Origin: Colwellia sp. 1_MG-2023 | Lineage (GTDB): Bacteria; Pseudomonadota; Gammaproteobacteria; Enterobacterales; Alteromonadaceae | DNA: 64,000 nt | Assembly (NCBI RefSeq): GCF_030546755.1 | Contig: NZ_JAUOPE010000002.1 | Location: forward strand, 1-64,000 | Direction of reading: 5' to 3' | In this document: positions 62,477 to 64,000 of the stretch, piece after piece | Layout: every line of letters begins with the position of its first letter | How positions within the stretch are numbered: position 1 is the first letter of the stretch | Position numbers and translations under genes: made by a program | The notes under the pieces: model-generated | Told to the model about the DNA's origin: nothing | Databases searched by the model: none | Seen by the model: the letters and a program-made list of their open reading frames with translations, nothing else

Positions 62477-64000
62477 GAACTACACGACAACATAGAACAA
62501 CCGGCTTTATTTTTCGCCCATGTTGGACGTTTTACCGCATAGTGCTCGAATGCCTTTTGTTCGTCATAAGGCGTTTGTAATACCTGTAGCAATTCTTCAA
62601 TCATCGAATAATCCCCTTGCTCAGCTTTTTCTATCGCCTGCTGAGCTAAGTAATTTCTTAATACGAACTTAGGATTTACTGCATCCATCGCCTGTTGGCG
62701 TTGTTGTTGCGTGCTTGTATTTAATGTCAGTCGTTGTTGATAATCAGATAACCAGATTGAAAACGGTTCAAAATAATTATCCGCTAACGGAATATCTTGA
62801 TAAAAACAATCTAAGAAATGTGCTTGCCATAAATTGGCTTGTTGGGGTAATGATGACAGCGCTCGATAAAACAGGGTCATATCAATGTCAATGCTCATCA
62901 TGAGTTTTTCTAAACGATTAAATAAAGCCGCGTCGTTTTCTACAATTAACGAATCAAACCCTACCTTAGCTTGCATCATTTTTTGCCACGCTTGTTCATA
63001 ATTTACCGCATAATCATTTAAAATTTTATTCAGTGGTTCAGCATCTTCAATTAACGAATAAATGGCATTTCCTAACTGAAATAAATTCCATTGGCCAATT
63101 TCAGGCTGACGACCAAAACTGTAACGTTTACCATGAGCGTCGGTAGTGTTTGGCGTCCAGGTTAAGTCAAACGCATCAATCCAGCCGTATGGCCCATAAT
63201 CAATAGTTTCACCAATGATCGACATATTATCAGTATTCATCACACCATGAACAAAACCTACTCGCATCCAATCAACGATTAATTGGCAGGTTTTTTCACT
63301 AATTTCTTGATACCACTTTAAATAAACTTCAGGACTTGGCTCGCCTAAATGAGCAAAGTTTTGTCTAATAGAAAAATCGACCATTTGCTTTAATAATGCT
63401 TTATCACCACGCATGGCGGGCAATTGAAAGCTGCCAAAGCGCATAAATGAAGACGATACTCGGCAAACCACGGCTCCTAATTCTAATTGTGGATTCCCGT
63501 CATAAAACATGTCTCTTGTCACTTTATCCCCCGTTAAACATAAACTTAACGCGCGAGTAGTTGGGATCCCTAAATGAAACATAGCCTCAGAGCATAAGTA
63601 CTCTCGGATGGATGAGCGAAGCACAGCTAAACCATCGGCATGACGAGAATAAGGCGTTTTGCCCGCTCCTTTTAATTGTAGTGTTTGTAAGCCTTTATTT
63701 TCAGTGTGAACTTGACCTAAATTAATTGCTCTGCCATCTCCTAATTGCCCTGCCCACTGGCCAAATTGATGACCTCCATAATTCATAGCATATGGCTGCA
63801 TACCGTTAATAATTTTATTACCGGTTAGCACGTCAGCAATCGTTTTATCTTGAATATCTTTTGGAGAAAATCCTAATTCATACGCTAAAGATTCATTCAT
63901 AGAAACCAGTGACGGTTGTTGAGTTTTTTGTGGATTTACATACGAAAATGCCGCATTTTCAACTTGTCTTGGAAAAACATCTTGTTGTATATCTGCAGGC
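62473..64000 (-). CDS. selO: Protein adenylyltransferase SelO (YdiU), 5' end outside the window
   Basis: A pseudokinase-fold enzyme that AMPylates redox proteins. NYGGHQFGQWAGQLGDGRAINLG, KGAGKTPYSRHADGLAVLRSSIREYL and VMNTDNMSIIGETIDYGPYGWID match SelO motifs (nucleotide flip: active-site Asp in DYGPYG). The C-terminal SCSS carries a Cys where human SelO has selenocysteine. A Met at 63900 opens the best-conserved region, but the frame continues upstream (FPRQVENAAFSYVNPQ) to the window edge, so the gene is truncated by the window, not broken. Confidence 0.93.
   Translation of the reverse strand, partial: PADIQQDVFPRQVENAAFSYVNPQKTQQPSLVSMNESLAYELGFSPKDIQDKTIADVLTGNKIINGMQPYAMNYGGHQFGQWAGQLGDGRAINLGQVHTENKGLQTLQLKGAGKTPYSRHADGLAVLRSSIREYLCSEAMFHLGIPTTRALSLCLTGDKVTRDMFYDGNPQLELGAVVCRVSSSFMRFGSFQLPAMRGDKALLKQMVDFSIRQNFAHLGEPSPEVYLKWYQEISEKTCQLIVDWMRVGFVHGVMNTDNMSIIGETIDYGPYGWIDAFDLTWTPNTTDAHGKRYSFGRQPEIGQWNLFQLGNAIYSLIEDAEPLNKILNDYAVNYEQAWQKMMQAKVGFDSLIVENDAALFNRLEKLMMSIDIDMTLFYRALSSLPQQANLWQAHFLDCFYQDIPLADNYFEPFSIWLSDYQQRLTLNTSTQQQRQQAMDAVNPKFVLRNYLAQQAIEKAEQGDYSMIEELLQVLQTPYDEQKAFEHYAVKRPTWAKNKAGCSMLSCSS

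Overview
The window looks like a chromosomal segment of a marine gammaproteobacterium of the order Alteromonadales, most likely Colwelliaceae (Colwellia/Thalassotalea-like). The evidence is an AT-rich genome, the macromolecular-synthesis cluster rpsU-yqeY-dnaG-rpoD next to tsaD/plsY/folB-folK-uppP, the long PstA/PstC permeases, UPF0231 (YacL), and GlyGly-CTERM and PEP-CTERM surface proteins. This placement is inferred from protein character alone.

Layout. (1) 1-12.7 kb is housekeeping: the tail of an IS481-type transposase, a CnoX/YbbN-like thioredoxin-TPR protein, a periplasmic-sensor diguanylate cyclase, an acyl-CoA dehydrogenase, the operon folB-folK-uppP, plsY, tsaD and rpsU-yqeY-dnaG-rpoD. 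(2) 12.8-17.7 kb holds an MbnP/MbnH 'metallo-mystery pair' (a Cys-rich WxW lipoprotein and a di-heme enzyme), divergent from a 914-aa LVIVD/Calx-beta protein with a GlyGly-CTERM tail. (3) 17.9-25.2 kb is a tRNA-Ile(CAU) gene followed by a 7.2-kb island bounded by a 43-bp direct repeat of the tRNA 3' end (one mismatch). It carries a RecB-like nuclease/DEDD exonuclease/SF1 helicase fusion, an HNH protein, a CoiA-like nuclease and a membrane protein, but no integrase. It is a candidate defence island. (4) 25.2-42.2 kb is a second accessory stretch ending in a more diverged copy of the same tRNA tail (42172-42195). It contains a dead IS3 element, a two-component system, a run of mostly plus-strand single-gene units with a recurring ~40-bp intergenic repeat, an ECF sigma factor with membrane partners and a 27-aa peptide, an AraC-type regulator, a broken SDR gene, an S41 peptidase and a Firmicutes-type TrpRS. 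The TrpRS is preceded by a 17-aa leader peptide with tandem Trp codons and by mutually exclusive hairpins over its ribosome binding site. (5) 42.4-64 kb holds a PEP-CTERM metalloprotease, a MITE-like element, a Ycf48-like propeller, an HDOD protein, an RND efflux pair with a PQQ-type sugar dehydrogenase, yacL, a solute-binding protein, a TonB-like protein, and the phosphate-uptake genes (pit with its DUF47 partner; pstC-pstA-pstB-phoU with a clear Pho box). It ends with a CBS-domain protein and selO, which runs off the right edge.

The strongest non-routine signals are the trpS leader and its alternative hairpins (41.63-41.78 kb), the integrase-less tRNA island with a multi-nuclease operon (18.2-25.1 kb), the nested tRNA-tail repeats, and the dispersed intergenic repeat family at 29.5-38.2 kb.
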